A DNA stretch of 64,000 bases from Apricaphanius iberus (GCA_028564705.1 JAPXFQ010000338.1:1798001-1862000), one strand, 5' to 3'. Positions 13,881-27,751 are shown, counted from the first letter of the stretch. The notes: generated from the letters alone by a model not told the origin. Made by a program: numbers and translations.

Positions 13881-15179
13881 TTTTTTTAGGGAATAAAGTC
13901 TGGAAACAGAAATTTCCATCCTTATCCAATCCTGGAAAATACTGGAATCCATTTTCTATTTTGGACTGTTGTTTTGTTTTTCATTTGACATTCTGTGCGA
14001 GTAGCTGGTGTCGCAGAAGCTGCAGCAGAACGTAAGCTGAAACATCAGCTAATCATGTCTGGTGATCAGATAAAGCAGTGAGAAGCAGATATCAGACGTA
14101 AACTAGGGCTGCTGCTCCGTGTCTGATTTACATAGACTGGCCGTCAAATGAGCTTGTATGGTGACATGTTTGACTTTCAAATGAATGGTATTGTACAGAG
14201 ACTCATCGGTGTGTTTAACCTAAATGGAATTATGAGTGATGAGTAAAACTACAGCTGATTGGGCTGGTTATACATGTTTATACGTTGTTTATTCCCTGGC
14301 CTCTCATGCACTGAGTTTGTTTGTGTGTTTCCTTTAGCATCGTCCAAAACCCTTACATTCAGCGGTTTCTTTAATTTGCCCACAGCTCTTTAAAAAAAAA
14401 AATTCTTGAAACGCACTAACCATTTGAGAGGAATCTTTTTTTTTTTTTACTGCATTAGGATTTATGGATCATATCCATGCTGACATTTTTTGTTCCTGTA
14501 AAGTACCGTACGAAGAAAATATGTGACTTTCTCCCATTGGCTGTAAACAATCCAGCAGGCTGAAGGTATATAATACAAGCTCCAGTCTGGCAAAAAGCTT
14601 TGCGAGGCTGGTCTGGATTTGCTTTTAAGTCGCTGCCAGCGTACCATTTCTGGATTGGAGGAAATGCTTCGCTCACTTGTCACACGACATGGAAAATACA
14701 GCAAGTGATCTTGACAAAATGTCTTGAATGCCAGCAAAGGGGGGAAAACATAAGGCTAAATTGTTCTAAATTGAGTTTTTGTGGCGGCTGAGGAGGGATG
14801 GATGGAGTAGGGATCTAACAGCACACATGTTTGTCAAGGCCTCATCATACACTACTTAGCAAATAGATGTGGTCAAGGGAATCCTGTATAGGCAGGAATG
14901 TATTTGCCTTTTTAAACATGAAAATACGATGCAGAAGTTTATACTGTCATTCAAGCAGTGGAAGTGTGCCAAACCCACAGTTCTAATAGGACAAGGAGGC
15001 CAAATTCAAAGACAAACACCGTTCTCTAAAGACACTAAGTTATAAAACAGTATATTATATTTTAAAGATAAGTTATTTTCAGTAATTCGGTTCAAAAGCT
15101 GAAAAGTTAAGCAAACTCATTTAAGAGATTCCAAATTACCATTCTGAGATATTACAGGCGGCCAACAAAAACAATTGAG

Positions 15180-15700
15180 CAGACAGAAATGTGTGGAAGG
15201 CTGCTGAATTTACAACAGTCAAGCAGACGGTCAGAGACACCCTCCACAAAGAAGATAGGCCACAAACAGGCACTGCTAAAAAAGCGGGCTGAATCTAACC
15301 ATATTAATTAGCTGAATCAAATGGTTGAATTACCTCTTCAGAATGCCATCACATCTGGCAAAACCCTGGTAATGAACCATTAATCTGATTCAGGGATATT
15401 AAAGCAATTTGTGCCTTCTTAACACCTCAGCACAACAACTGGGTGATCACCTCCGTGCTACGCTGCAGTAATTCATGCAAAAGGAGCCCCAACTAAGCAG
15501 TGAGTGCTTATACTGTATTAGAAATCAACTGTTGTGAGAAAAAAAGGGGTTTCATTTTCTGTAAGCCTAAATAATCAAAACAGACAGGAATGAAGACAAA
15601 AATATATTATTAATCTTCATATTGAATCTATATTATATAAGAGTTTCACCTGTTGAATTGAATTAGAGAATGAACATTTTTGATGCTACTGAAGACTTGA
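15180..15700 (+). mobile_element. Decayed DNA-transposon fragment
   Basis: The stretch agacggtcagagacaccctc and, further on, gtaattcatgcaaaaggagc followed by a mostly non-coding AT-rich tail resemble a widespread fish DNA-transposon family, as far as I recall its body and 3' end. The tail (gtaagcc...ataatcaaaa, gaatctatatta...gagtttcacctg) parallels the fragment at 42955-43142. Reading frames are destroyed and the ends are approximate. Confidence 0.45.
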
Positions 15701-16133
15701 TGAATGTTTAATTGTATTTTCTTGAATCTGTCCCAGATTCAAAAGTTTAAGTATATTACATTTTTAACAAGAAGTTATTCAAAGCATTAAAATAAGAGGA
15801 AAGTGATTATAAATAAAATAAAACAATTGATGAAGAAAATCAAATGATTTTTTTTTAAACAAATCAGTCTCTTCAAGTAATCCTGCTGCCCCCTGGTAGA
15901 AAGGTATCCTTATGGGGGAATCATAACATTATTTTATGTGCCTAGTAACCACTTTTATTTCAGACAAGCTGGCAACAGAAAAAAAAGCAGATTAGTGCTA
16001 ACATAAAAGCCCCAACAGAGAGAGGGCAGCAGAAATGAAACATCATGCATGTTTTACTTTCACTGCTTTTTCAGTTTTTTAAACGTTACAAACCATCTGA
16101 ACTTTGTCCATTTCTTGATTCATCTCTCTGCAG

Positions 16134-16410
16134 AGTTTCAATGCTCCCCCACGTTTTAAGATGAAGTTATGGAAAGGTGCTACTTTTGCCTTCCTGGTCT
16201 GTGCTGCAGCCCTTTCCATCTTCCTCATTAGAAACATGGCCTCCATCGGAGAGTTCAGAGTCCAAGCGAAATATCCTCAAGCATCTTCTTTCTTAGAACC
16301 ATCCTCCAGATCGTCTTCGACATCTTCAGCAGAACTGCCTCCGCAGACAGAAGGTCTTCGTCGGAAGACACGCTCAACAGGCAACAACATGAACTCCTTG
16401 CTCTCAGAGT
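16134..16410 (+). CDS. nrtn: Neurturin, first coding exon (signal peptide and start of propeptide; CDS from 16161)
   Basis: A ctctctgcag acceptor precedes 16134, and 27 bases of leader run to the ATG at 16161. The protein begins MKLWKGATFAFLVCAAALSI, a clear secretory signal with a hydrophobic core at about residues 7-22. A Ser-rich propeptide region follows. The exon ends GAGT|gtgaga at 16410, leaving one base that joins the two leading bases of the next exon. Coding length is 250 bp. The ORF itself runs on to 16562, but that part reads into the intron. Neurturin is a secreted GDNF-family ligand that signals through GFRalpha2 and RET in neurons. Confidence 0.85.
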
Positions 16411-16916
16411 GTGAGAAACTTTGCTTCTTTCTTCCTGTCTTGAGTGGTTTAAGAAAAGGAGTCATGGGAATAGGTTACTACGGTTTAGTCAAAACACTTA
16501 ATACTCATCTCTGTTGTTTTTTAGCAGGTTTTAACGTCTTAAATCAACCTGGTGTCAGTTAGCACTTCATACATCAGCGACTCCCCATAAGAGCTCTACA
16601 ATCGTTAACAGAAGGGAATATTCTGGACTCTATTATTTAGCATTGCTTCATTCACCAGCATTTATCAGCTAAAATGGCTCCAGGGAAATTTGATGTTTTG
16701 TCATGCGGGTGGAGAGTAAGGGCTGCTGTAGGAAAAATAAGCAAATGCTCTTATTTGGCACATGAGGTTCATTGTTTGCAGTAACTATAACAGCCTATCT
16801 CAATCAACCATCGTTTCTGTCGAATTCAATGTTTTGAATGTCTGGCTCAAAATTACAAGGAAATCTGTTTGTCAGCTGTCATTAACGCTGCTGTTGATCC
16901 TTCTAATCTCTTTCAG

Positions 16917-17350
16917 TTTCTGTGATGCTGCAGAGCTTCACGGAGGGTGAGCTTCAGCATGTGCTTGAAACCTTGCTGGATAGGAAGAAGAGGAGGGACC
17001 AGTCCCTCGGCATGATCCAGGCTCGAAGGACTAAAAGAGCTCACAAACCCAGACCCTGCTCCCTCAAGAAGCTGGTGCTAACGGTGACAGAACTGGGCCT
17101 GGGCTTTCAGAGTGACGAGACAATAATGCTGAAGTATTGCAGCGGTCAATGTGATATAGGTAAACTGAACTATGACCTTGTCATGAAAAAAATGGTTGAA
17201 AGGGGCATTCTTGGGAGAGGTCGAAAGAACAAAATTAGCAAAGAACCCTGCTGCCGACCTACGAAATTTGAACAGAGCATTGGCTACTATGGAAATCAAA
17301 CCCATAACATAATAGCTAATGTATCAGCGAAGAGCTGTGGGTGCGTATGA
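16917..17350 (+). CDS. nrtn: Neurturin, second coding exon (propeptide end and mature cystine-knot domain)
   Basis: The acceptor ctctttcag precedes 16917. The two leading bases complete a codon from the first exon, and the TGA is at 17348-17350. The combined precursor is 227 residues. A furin-type site, ARRTKR, precedes the mature chain. The mature part has the seven cysteines of the GDNF family in the expected spacing: RPC, KYCSGQC, EPCC and SCGCV at the C-terminus. The stretch VTELGLGFQSDETIMLKYC is closest to neurturin (ELGLGYASDET in the mammalian protein) rather than GDNF, artemin or persephin. Two N-glycosylation sequons lie near the end (NQT and NVS). Family assignment is firm; the paralogue call is strong but rests on remembered family sequence. 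Confidence 0.92.
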
Positions 17351-17505
17351 CCCCGAAGTAATGGACTTGTCATTTCTTTAAGCTGCTGCAAGGTTCTGCT
17401 GAAAGATCCAGAAAAGGTATACACAATGGACAAACAAGGGAATATAAATGCCAGCGGAGGAGGACGAAACTATGGGAGAATGTTTATGGTGTCTCCATGG
17501 AAGTG

Positions 17506-17526
17506 TTTTTTTTTTTTTTTTTTTTT
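17506..17526. repeat. Poly-T run (21 bp)
   Basis: A mononucleotide tract in the nrtn 3' UTR, likely length-variable. Confidence 0.9.
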
Positions 17527-17530
17527 GACA

Positions 17531-17578
17531 GACTAACTTTGAATGATTTCATCTGACTAACTTTGAATGAATTCATCT
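17531..17578. repeat. 24-bp tandem duplication
   Basis: gactaactttgaatg-atttcatct at 17531-17554 is repeated at 17555-17578 with one mismatch. It sits directly after the poly-T run in the nrtn 3' UTR. Confidence 0.9.
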
Positions 17579-20310
17579 GTCGCTGCTGGTGTGGAGCGGA
17601 TCACGCACCATGTTTGGATTCCATGTAAAAAGAAAAAAGAAAATGAAAATGACAGCACAAACAAATACATGTTTATATCTTTTCTATCTGTGTAGTAACA
17701 CTGTAAACTATGGTGTTAACAGCAGTTTAGCGACATGAGGTTTGTCTGCTTAGTCATTTGTACATGCTTAGATTCAGAACGATGCGCCAAGGTAGATCGG
17801 ATCATCGCTGTTACTGCACTTCATTCAAACTCCTATGGAAACATATAGTTTATATATATTTATAGTTTACAGCATATCGTCCCAACAAACTGCTACTGTG
17901 GCACATAAAACATGGAAGCTATGAAGTAAAATACATATTTTACTACGAGGTTAGCTTAAAAATCAGTACATGAAAACTTGCGCAGTCAATTTTTGAGAGG
18001 TGTCCAGAAAGTGGATAAAATCTACTTATTACTAATTGCAGGTTTATTACACAGGGAAAACAAAAGAAGTGTTACTTATAATTTATCAGATAAATAAATC
18101 TTTTGCTTTTGTTCTTGGCACAAGACCCATAATTACTGCATTTATTGATATTGTGTAGTCTTTAGACCTGTGTTCTCTGTGCAAAAACTTCCTGATCTGC
18201 ATCCTGTGGAACAAATCTACTTTCCCAAAATAATTCACGAGGCACAATGATAAAAATATGTAAAAACTTTTTAAATTAATGATGTTTTGCAGTAGGATAA
18301 TCACAAGATACATTTTTTTTACTTGAGTGCATCTGCTAATGTGTTAAAAAATAACTTATTTTGACAGAATTCACAGTTGGCAGAACTGCTGGTGCCCCTG
18401 CTGGGAAGGCATTTGCACTTTGTCTTCTGTAACATCTCACAAGTTTGGAGCATACAGATTCTTACCTTCATGGAAGTGCTAAGGAAATCATGGTGGTTTG
18501 GCTGACCAGTCCACTTGGGTTTGCATGGATGGTTGTAAAAACCAACCCCTCCTTGTAGACCCAAACCCAGAGCCATGTCCTCATTCTCAGCACCAAGTGT
18601 AGCTTGTTTCCAGTGTGAATTGGACTCATGTAGAGCTGCCCGTTGTCTTATCACCCATTTGTAGAGGGTTGCCTGCTCTTGGAACCTCATGGTCTCATAT
18701 TGGTTGTTGCTATGTGATATGGCTGAAAGTTGTGATTTGTATGAAAGTCAACTTCCCAGTGGTGACTAGTCTCTGCCTTAACCAGAGGAGGTGGTTCAGG
18801 AGCTAGAAGGGTGAATTAGAGCCTTGTCTGCAGTCATTTGATTACTGCTCCAGGTTGTCAAGAAAAACTGATCATTTAATGGTTCACCTAAATTCCAACC
18901 CTCGCTTGTAGTTCATGAGATCTGGTTAGCTAAAATGAACTTCCTGGATTAGCTCTTACAAACAGGCAGAGGAATGCCCATATTGAAAGATATCAGTTCA
19001 TGTGTTTTAGGGCTTTGCCTTGTTCAAGACGTTTTCTTGGCATGTCTCACTGAGAAGCGACACTACAGAACCTCTAGAATTCTTTAAAGGGACTATAGAT
19101 CGCTTCTGTCCAGAGGTTCCCTCTGGGACCCAACAGAACAGTAATCTGGCAGAGTTCACCAGACTTTTTAATTTTTTTTTAAAGTCTCCAAAGAGCTGAT
19201 GAGCTAATGTACTCGAAAAAGGTTCTCAGGATGTCTGAAAGGGAAACCGGCTCACAGCGTCACAGATCCTCCACTGTAATCAACAGTGGCAATGAAGTGC
19301 TTTCCCACATACTCATTTACCTATCTATAGTGTTTTTCATGAAAAGGCTTAATCTTGATGGTCAGACATTAAAGGGCATTTCCTGTCATGCTTACCAAAC
19401 CACAGTTTGTCATACAGTGTCTAATATTTGTTATGGAGCCTTCACATGGACATTTTTCCACCACTGAATAAATGTACTCAAATTAAAAGGTTCAGTTTTT
19501 CTTACGTTTCATTTAGGTTGTGATTATGCTACTGAAATAAGGCATTCATTTATTTGAACTCTTTAGCTCTTTAACATGAGCGCTAACGTATGTCTGCATC
19601 TTCACATCCGGTGGCATTGTTTTTATCAAAATAATTGCCAAAATTTCAGATCTTGATGCAGTTACCAAATCAGAATCCATTAAACATTGTTCTTCTCAAA
19701 CTTAAGATGATACAACCTGTTCTTATTGTGACCGGGTGGAATTTGTGACATTTTTGCCTCAACCCGGGTTTTAACTGATTTGCAAAGATGAAAAAAGGAG
19801 AGAGTGGGAAACAGATGAGTGGTTTTAGGGAAAGGTGGTGGAATGTTTTCTTTTTGCTCTGAGAAGCAGAGAGCTGAAGTTTTTACCCATCTGTAACGCG
19901 TTTTCTGACCCATGACCTACTGTACTGTACAGCCTTTTGAATGGCCCCGAACATGCCTCAGTGTTGTTTTGCCTGGTAGATATTTAGGAGCATAATAAGC
20001 TGTGTAAATGAATCATAGTGCATCTTTCTCACCCTTGGATGTCCTGTTGTAGTTTGTAATAACTTCCTGAAGTACAGCGATTGTTTTGCATTTTTTTTGT
20101 TTTTTCCTCATGAGAAGGTAAAAGCGAGGGTGCTGATGCGGTGCATCTATGTTGTAGTATATATTGTATTTATTTTGGAAATAAATTATAGATTTTCATA
20201 TTTATTAAGATTACCACACATAAAGGGGACAGCTTTTTATCATCAAGCAACTGTGCCAAAAATGTTTTATCTTACACTCTATATTGACTGCTGAATAAAG
20301 ATAATTTGAA

Positions 20311-23181
20311 AACATGTGGATCTTATTTCTCCTTTGAAAAACATTTTCAGATCTCCTGTACTTGACATGCAAATGAACAGCTAATGGCGCAAGATGTTGA
20401 CCATGAGGAAACAAAAAGAGCCAAAATTTGTAACTAAAGTCAAGGTTCAGGACATGCGGCTGATGAGATTCCAGCAAATAGACCAAGGAGTGGATTGGAA
20501 ACAGAGCAGTATTGTCCCAACACTGCTTCACTGTGGAAGATTCATTTTCTGAAATCATCTGTTTCTCAGCGGCTCCACAGCCGAGGTTTTAAGCAGTGCC
20601 GGTGACAAGCTTAAACAGCAGGGCAGGTTTCCAGGGTGCTTACGTAAGCAGTTACAGGAAAGTGAAAGGCTATCATCTTTACAGAGTAGAAATTCTTTAT
20701 CTTTTTCTTAGAACAAAGGTCTTGATGTGGTGAGGTCAACAAATCTCATTTAGGGATCAAAACCAAGCATGAATAAATTCTAGTCTTGGAGCTGTGGAGC
20801 ACCTAAAGCAGAGATGGTGACATGAATTTGAGAGTCTGACTGAAGTTGTGTTGAACCTGCAAAAATGAAAGAGTTCAGACTTGACATAGACTTATGTTTT
20901 AAAGACTAGAGACTTGACATGGACTTCTGATCTGAGACTCAAATCTGGATAAAATGGATGTAGAGCAAAAGGAAGCCTGTATTTAAATTACAGTTGGCAG
21001 CTACTGTGCATGTTTTACGGTGAAAGGAGGATCTCGATTATCAGCCAGATTTATAGAATATGGGATTTTAATGGCTCATAATATGTTCACAATAACTGTG
21101 CCTTAACTTAAATGACTACACAAATGATTTTGGATATTTTCAGATCATAAACTTAATTAACCTCCAATATTCTCTCACTGTCGAGCTGAGCTATTAAAAA
21201 GGTACTTCCAGACACTTATTTACTTGCTTTAACAGATTTAAGTAATACAATAATTTCGTATGAATATCATTAACTTAAAGAATTTTGCGGTAATTTGCAG
21301 GGTTGGAGATGACCCAGAGTTTGAGAATTTGATAAGAAACGTTTATTTCACTCCTTAAAGACTTGACTTAGGGTTGCCCCAGAAAGACCAGAGTCTTAGC
21401 TTGGTGCTAATTAACTTAAAACTTCATCTAAAAAAAAATTATTTGAGAACTTCTCAAAATTACATTTAGAATATTTCTGTCAACATTTTTTCTAAATATA
21501 ATTAAAATGAATGATTAAACATGAATGTAAATGCATGCATTTTGTTTTTAACCTTCAGCTGTATTTAGCAGACAACTTAACCTGGTCCTTAACATCTGCT
21601 TACAGCCAGAAGCACTTAAGGGAGACAAAATTTGTACTTAAGGAAAATTCAACTATGTAAGTTTCTAGAAACACCCCTCCAATCATTCTGAATAAACAAT
21701 AGAAGATGCAAAATACCTGTCCTGCACAATTAATATACATCTGGATGCCAGTTTCTTAGTCGTGACCAGCCAGCATCATGTCCAGCGACGAATCTTAGAG
21801 GGTAAAGACTATTTTGTACTAATAAGTTTAAAATTCTAAACAAAAACTAAATAATAAAATATGGGTCAAAGGCAACAATAAGTTTTTGTACCTTCCCTCT
21901 CTGCATCTTATTTCGGTTGCTGAGTGGTCTCCTCCACTCTCTTCTTGGTGATGTCCTCAATAAAATTCATCATTTATACTTTAGAATTTACATAAACATC
22001 AAACAGATCTCACAGCGTGTGTATTTGACTAAGGTGTATGGTCGGAAACCTATGTCAATACAGAAAGCTAGCTAGAAAAGTCTTTATAATAGCCACTCAC
22101 CGCTGCGGTGAAAGCGAGCCTCCTATACTGGACAGAGCAGGAGGAAACCGCTTCCTTTTCTACGGTTTACTCAGTGTGGAGGATGATGCTTTTATATCTA
22201 GGAACAACGTCATATACTATATGTATTGCAAAGCTGTTTTACCGACAGCTAACTTTAGCCGTTAGCAAGCAGTCTTACCTTTCTCCATTAATAACATCCC
22301 TATTGCAGCGTACATTTTGATGCCATTGCAGTTTTTTAATTTGTGTCCATCTGTTGTAGGCTTCACCTAAACTAACTCTGATTTTAGATCTTGTAAGGTC
22401 GCTCCTCTTCTGAATGAAATCTCTGGGGCTCAGACACAGCAGCTAAACTTACCGAGTGCTCCATTTTCTACAGCACATGCCTCGTTGCTCCTGGCAGTTG
22501 TTTACAACAGTATTTGGCAACCTACAATACCACGCCGCTGTTGGCTGGAACACGTAAATATAAACACAGTGCGGTGGTCGGAAAAAGTTATCGTATTTAA
22601 TGAATGTTGGTTAAATATAACGTTTCAAGGAAAGGGTGCACTTTCATTCTGCACACCTCTAAACTCCCCGTTGAAGTATTACTTTTTTAAGAGATCGCTT
22701 TTAAGAAATATTTTCCATATTTAATCTTTAAACAAGTTTCTGGCTAGAAGCACAATCAACTGGGTTATGATATACTTGCTCGGATCAGAGGAAAAGCAAA
22801 AAAAGAAATGCTGAATCATTGGGTTACCCACAGTAAAGTATCAAACATCTACATTCATGTTTTCCTCCTAAAATAAGTCGTTTAGATCATCTCTGCTATT
22901 TATCTAACCTTCCATTTGACATCAGGCAGAGGAGACAGACTGACATCTACACGTGGGTCATTTGGGACCATGAGTTTATCCTGGTAACGGTAATATAGCA
23001 CGCTTTGAAGGATGTACATCTGAAGGCAAGCTGGAGCAGAGCTCGTAACCACTGGAATTTTTAAGTAAATGGGATCAGATTTATCCTCTTTACGCTACAT
23101 GTAAATACCACCAGAAAGAGCTTTATATTGGGTATTTACACTAGTTTGGTTTCAAGTGCATAACATTATTTTTAAAAAAAT

Positions 23182-23183
<2 letters not shown>
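20311..23183. other. Gene-free intergenic DNA
   Basis: AT-rich, with no exon or recognisable element. The GC-richer patch at 22040-22560 has ORFs of 70-80 codons without protein-like features and may be old repeat. Confidence 0.4.

Positions 23184-23246
<63 letters not shown>
23184..23246. repeat. (AT)n microsatellite
   Basis: About 31 uninterrupted AT dinucleotides, ending just before a Tc1 relic. Confidence 0.95.
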
Positions 23247-23247
<1 letters not shown>

Positions 23248-23334
23248 CTGGTGAAGTAATCAGTGCACATAATATAATTTAGAGAAAATCATAGGAAAAG
23301 TGAGAAAAAGCCTATTAAGTCCTTTACCACTAGA

Positions 23335-24080
23335 AATCAATGGTGGCGCTGGGACGTCTGGAACTACTGAGGGCTCCATGAACCACGTGACTGCATGTCG
23401 GCTACTTCAAAGTGTGTAGTAACTCTCTCTACTCAATGGCGCTGGCAAAGGGGATGGTGAAGACTGCACCGTATTGAGGGGAGGATGGATAGGGCCATGT
23501 ATCGTGAGATCTTGGCCACACATCTCCTTCCCTCAGTAAGAGCATTGAAGATGTATCATGGCTGAGTCTTCCAGCATGACAACGACCTGAAACACACAGC
23601 CAGGGCAACTAAGGAGTGGCTCCATAGGAAGCATGTCAAGGTCCTGGAGTGGCCTAGCCAGTCTCCAGACCTGAATCCATTAGAAAATCTTTGGATAAAA
23701 CCAGAGATGGAGGAAGTACGTGTTGCCCAGCAACAGCCCCAAAATCTGAACGCTCTGGAGAAAATCTGTATAGAGGAGTGGGCTAAAATCCATCCCGTAG
23801 TGTGTGCAAACCTGATGAAGAACTACAGAAAACGGCTAATCTCTGTAACTGCAAAAACAAAGGTTTCTGTACCAAATATTGATGTATCAAATACCTATGT
23901 CATGCAATAAAATGGAAATTAATTATTTAAAAATCACCCACTGTGATTTTCTGCATTTTTGTTTTAGATTCTGTTTCTCAGAGTTAAAGAGGAAATTTGT
24001 TACAAACTGCAGCCCTCTCCATGCTTTGTAAGTGAGAAAACTTCAAAGATCAAATAATTGTTCTTGTATTCGCCGTCTTT
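23335..24080 (+). mobile_element. Tc1-family transposon, 3' half with transposase remnant
   Basis: The + strand encodes the C-terminal part of a Tc1 DDE transposase in a broken frame. The second catalytic Asp region is [16 protein letters not shown], then [15 protein letters not shown] carries the final Glu, and [20 protein letters not shown] ends the domain. The last open piece is 23707-23910, ending after VSNTYVMQ. A typical Tc1 3' flank follows (aaaatggaaattaattattt, tgtgattttctg). Upstream parts are scrambled with stops, and no intact inverted repeat was found on the left, where the (AT)n tract begins. It is an inactive fossil. Confidence 0.85.
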
Positions 24081-27000
24081 GTTCTAATTTGTAAAACAAA
24101 AAAATGTGTTTTTCAAATCAACAAAATGTTATTTTTGTCTCCCTCCCATATGATGGACAGATAAACAGGTGCCTATCACGATATCTAGTTTAAATCTTAC
24201 CTGGAACAAACTAACGGGGCCATACTAAACTTTAAAGTTTTGCCTGACAAGAACACTTGCTAAAAAAAGTCGTGTGCTCTGACTACTAAGCTCCCACTGG
24301 TAACAGTACAGACGCCTCTATGATCTTATCTTCACCTACTGTACTGTAAGTTTAAGAGGCTTTGAGGTTTGAAACAACTCTTAGTTATTTTGCAAAGCAG
24401 ACTACTGCACGCAGGCTAACTGCTAGAGTTCTGCCCCACAATATGCGCTTTATAAGACGGATACACTAATGCAGCACCTTAGCAGTTTTCTTGTCAGCAA
24501 AAATAGCAAATTTGACTTCAACAAATAGGTCTGGTACAGCACCAAGTAGAGGGGAAAGCAGAAGAGGCCCATTTGGGGAATGTGGTTTAATCTGAAAAGC
24601 TCTTCACAAGAGCTCGTGACAACCCCACTCAACAGCAAGAAAGTAACCAAAGAGGAATCTGGCATTCAGTGAAACTCAGCAGGTTATTTCATGTAGAGGC
24701 TGCTCTACTGTATATACAGTGGAGGAAATTTAAGAGTAAGATTTGTTTTAAAGGGAAGATGCATGAGCAGTCTCATGTAACATGTAATAAAATTAGACTT
24801 TGAATGATTGGTCTGCTTGTTTTTCATAACCTTAGGCTGTAATTTACCTCATATCAAATGTTGCCACCCATTTTTTTTCTTTCAGGTATTTGATGAATAC
24901 AGTTGCATAGGCTATTACTGAATTTTGTATTTAGTTCTACCTATTCCCAGAAGATGCATGTCCCAGCAAATTCCAGACAACACCACTTAAACAACTTCCT
25001 GCTCAAGTGAGGCAACATTACCTCTTGGAGACGAAACGTAAACTGTGACTGCAAGCATTTAAGGTAGCACAGAAGTTATGTTCAGTTTAGAGCTGGTCAC
25101 AAAATAAACTGCCTAATGCACAGTAACAGGAAACTTTTGTATATTCCAGGCTTTAAAAAAAACAAAAGTAGTCCCATTGGATTTTTTTTTTTGGCCAAGT
25201 TGCAAAACATGTTTCAGCTTGATGGTGACTTGTGTTTACTACAGCTGTGGGGGGGAAATGATTTCAGCAGCTTGTAGTTTGAGCAATTTGATGTTTTACT
25301 GCCAGCTACAGAAATAACACCAGAGAACATGATTTGAAATCATCAAAGGTAGATCACACTGCAAAACATTTGGATCCAATCAAATCTAAAACATCAAGAA
25401 TTTTCCTCCTGAAGTGATACATTTCCCTCCATTACTAAAGAGGAAGGAGATGGCATGTTTCCAGTATTTTTAATTTACATTTTTGTCTCAGATAGCTTGT
25501 CATTCACTGAGTTCTCAAAATATGTCTAATTATATGCTAAAATGTTTATAAATTCTGTGAAAAAATAACCACTTAACATAAACATGCATTTCTGCAGAAA
25601 ATGGTCTTAACTGAAAAAACAAAACTCTGCACAAACTCAGCAGAGAACTGGAAGACCTGCAGGACTGACAAATAGATAAGTCAGTGGTTCAACCAGCCAG
25701 CTCTGAATTATAACACAAGGGTTTTTAATGACACAATTTTATTCATTAAGGCCATTTTCTGCCTTTTTGGCCTGTGCTTTGACATGTACAAAGCTCTAAT
25801 CATTAGAGCTATTTATTTTCTCTGACACACGTTTCATGGGGTGATAATAGCATGCTAGACCCAAAGCCAGCAGGGGGTAAGGAAGTCTAATGTGGAAAAA
25901 AAAGTAAATCTCCTTGCCAAAGACAATCAGGTTAAAATAAACCATAAAAATTCTTGACAAAGTTATATTAAACCATGCCACCCAACAAAGACGATCCAAG
26001 GCATAAACAAAGCTAAGGGCCTTCACACCAGCAGGGGGCTCACAAGAGCAGTGTAACTGCCACACAAATCATGTAAAAAAAAAAAAAAATCAACATCTCT
26101 TGGATGACTGACACATTCCTTAAAACAAAACCTACATTGCTGTTAAAAAATTGAATGTTTTACTACAGTTTCACAACAAAATGTTTTGGATCAAAGAATT
26201 TTAATTTTACTTGAGGAAATACAAAAAAACCTTATTTGCCCTTGATATCTCCTGCAATACCTGAAAAAGAACATTTTTGGTTCAGTTTAACTCTACATAC
26301 ACTCTTCTAACTAACGCGCAACAGGCTAAGAAATCACAGAATTAAGAAATCCCTTAAATAAAATGCAAAAACTTCTCTAAAGTAATCATTTAACCGGTTT
26401 TAAATCCTCTTTGTGTGCTGTTGTCTACACTTTAAAATCTTGAGATCAGATCAAATGGTCTTGACACAGAACAGGGGGGTTAAAGTCAACTTAGCGTTAT
26501 TATGCTACCATGAACCTCAAGGTATAATATGTTCTATTGGAATTAATTAGGTGTAATAGTATTACACATAGTTAGCAGGAGCGCACAAAACAGAGTCACT
26601 ATAAGAAAGACAATGATCAGCAGAATCTAATGGATAATAATTGTCTATATAGTAATATTTTTATATTTAAAAAAAGTAATGCATTTGGACATCCTGAAAC
26701 ACTTAATATATATATTTTTTAAATTTGGCATGTCATCCACACAAAGGCCGAGATTTATGGCATCAAAAACGATTCTTTAAAAAAATGTTTTGCCATTGGC
26801 TTGTTGACCTAAGTAACTTTAATTTTAGGCTTTGGCTTGCTTATTTTTACAGTTTCTATTTCTGCTCTATGTAGAAGTTAGAAGCAGAAAGTTATTCAGA
26901 TTGGATGGGATTTAGGGAACTAATGTCGCCTAGATGAATTAACATGCTCATGAATGTGCTTAACAATGCACAATGAGCATAAGAATGAGGACATTCAGTT

Positions 27001-27189
27001 TTTTCTTTTTTAAACAAACCCTGCCCCGTGTGTACATGACCTGAGCTTTGATAGATTGACATGGAGAAATATAGACTCTTCCCAGGAGTGGCCAGTGCAT
27101 CAAAATGAATACAAAAGAACAGGGAAAACTCATCCAGGAAGTCAAAAATAATATCTAAAATCCAGCAGAACCTATTTGACTAAGTCATT
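24081..27189. other. Gene-free intergenic DNA
   Basis: AT-rich DNA with no supported exon, RNA gene or transposon. Confidence 0.4.
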
Positions 27190-27400
27190 GTTAGTGTTCA
27201 AGGTTCAATAAAAAAAGAAAGTAAGCAAAAATGGCCTCTTTGGGAGAGTTCCAAGTCGAGAACCACTGCTGACCAATGCCCAAAAAGAACACAAAGGCAA
27301 GTCCCATATATACTAAAAAAGAAAAACATCTTAATAACACACCCAAGATCTTTTAAGGAAAATATTCTTAAGACTGAAGAGACAAAAATGGAACTTTTCG
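27190..27400 (+). mobile_element. Tc1-family transposase fragment
   Basis: Translation across frames gives a Tc1 mid-region: aatggcctctttgggagagt, then ccactgctgacca, then caaaaagaacacaaaggc, and gaagagacaaaaatggaact, which corresponds to the DETK-V/M-ELF segment after the first catalytic Asp. Stops and indels are frequent. It belongs to the same subfamily type as 50400-50790. Confidence 0.6.
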
Positions 27401-27710
27401 AGGTATGTCTGTCTCACAGCGAAACTACAACAGTTACAAAAAATAGTGTAACCACATGTTTAGGCACTCCTCTCTCTGACTCAGTTTAGGAAAGCTTTAT
27501 TATGGATTATGGGGTTCTTTCTCATTCTCCAAAATCGAGAGTTTGTATTTCTTGGGAAGGAAATGTGATCAGAGACTGATCAACCAATTAAAAGTGGACT
27601 TAGTAAAATGAGCTGTAAGCATATATAGACAGTTATTAAAAAAATAGAATTTATTGCACATTTTAAAACTACTTCCTTTGACTATAAAAAGCCTAACAAC
27701 CAACAAAGAA

Positions 27711-27712
<2 letters not shown>

Positions 27713-27745
<33 letters not shown>
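27713..27745. repeat. (AT)n microsatellite
   Basis: About 16 AT units directly left of the palindromic MITE at 27752. Confidence 0.95.
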
Positions 27746-27749
<4 letters not shown>

Positions 27750-27751
27750 CA

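Larger units (their letters stand above)
17351..20310 (+). other. nrtn: nrtn 3' untranslated region and flank
   Basis: There is no further coding after the TGA. The region holds a T21 run, a 24-bp tandem duplication, and scattered AATAAA motifs. The one at 20294-20299 (ctgaataaag) follows an AT-rich stretch and is the most attractive distal poly(A) site. The segment at about 18360-19160 reads like unrecognised older repeat. The 3' end is a guess. Confidence 0.35.

Noticed and set aside
16411..16562. Extension of the first nrtn exon ORF
   Set aside because: It reads through the gtgaga donor into the intron; the second exon joins in phase only at 16410.
17078..17305. Minus-strand 75-codon ORF
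   Set aside because: Antisense shadow of the neurturin mature domain.
18319..18690. Minus-strand 123-codon Cys-containing ORF
   Set aside because: It is the longest non-repeat ORF in the nrtn 3' region, but it has no recognisable domain or splice partner; a repeat remnant or chance is more likely.
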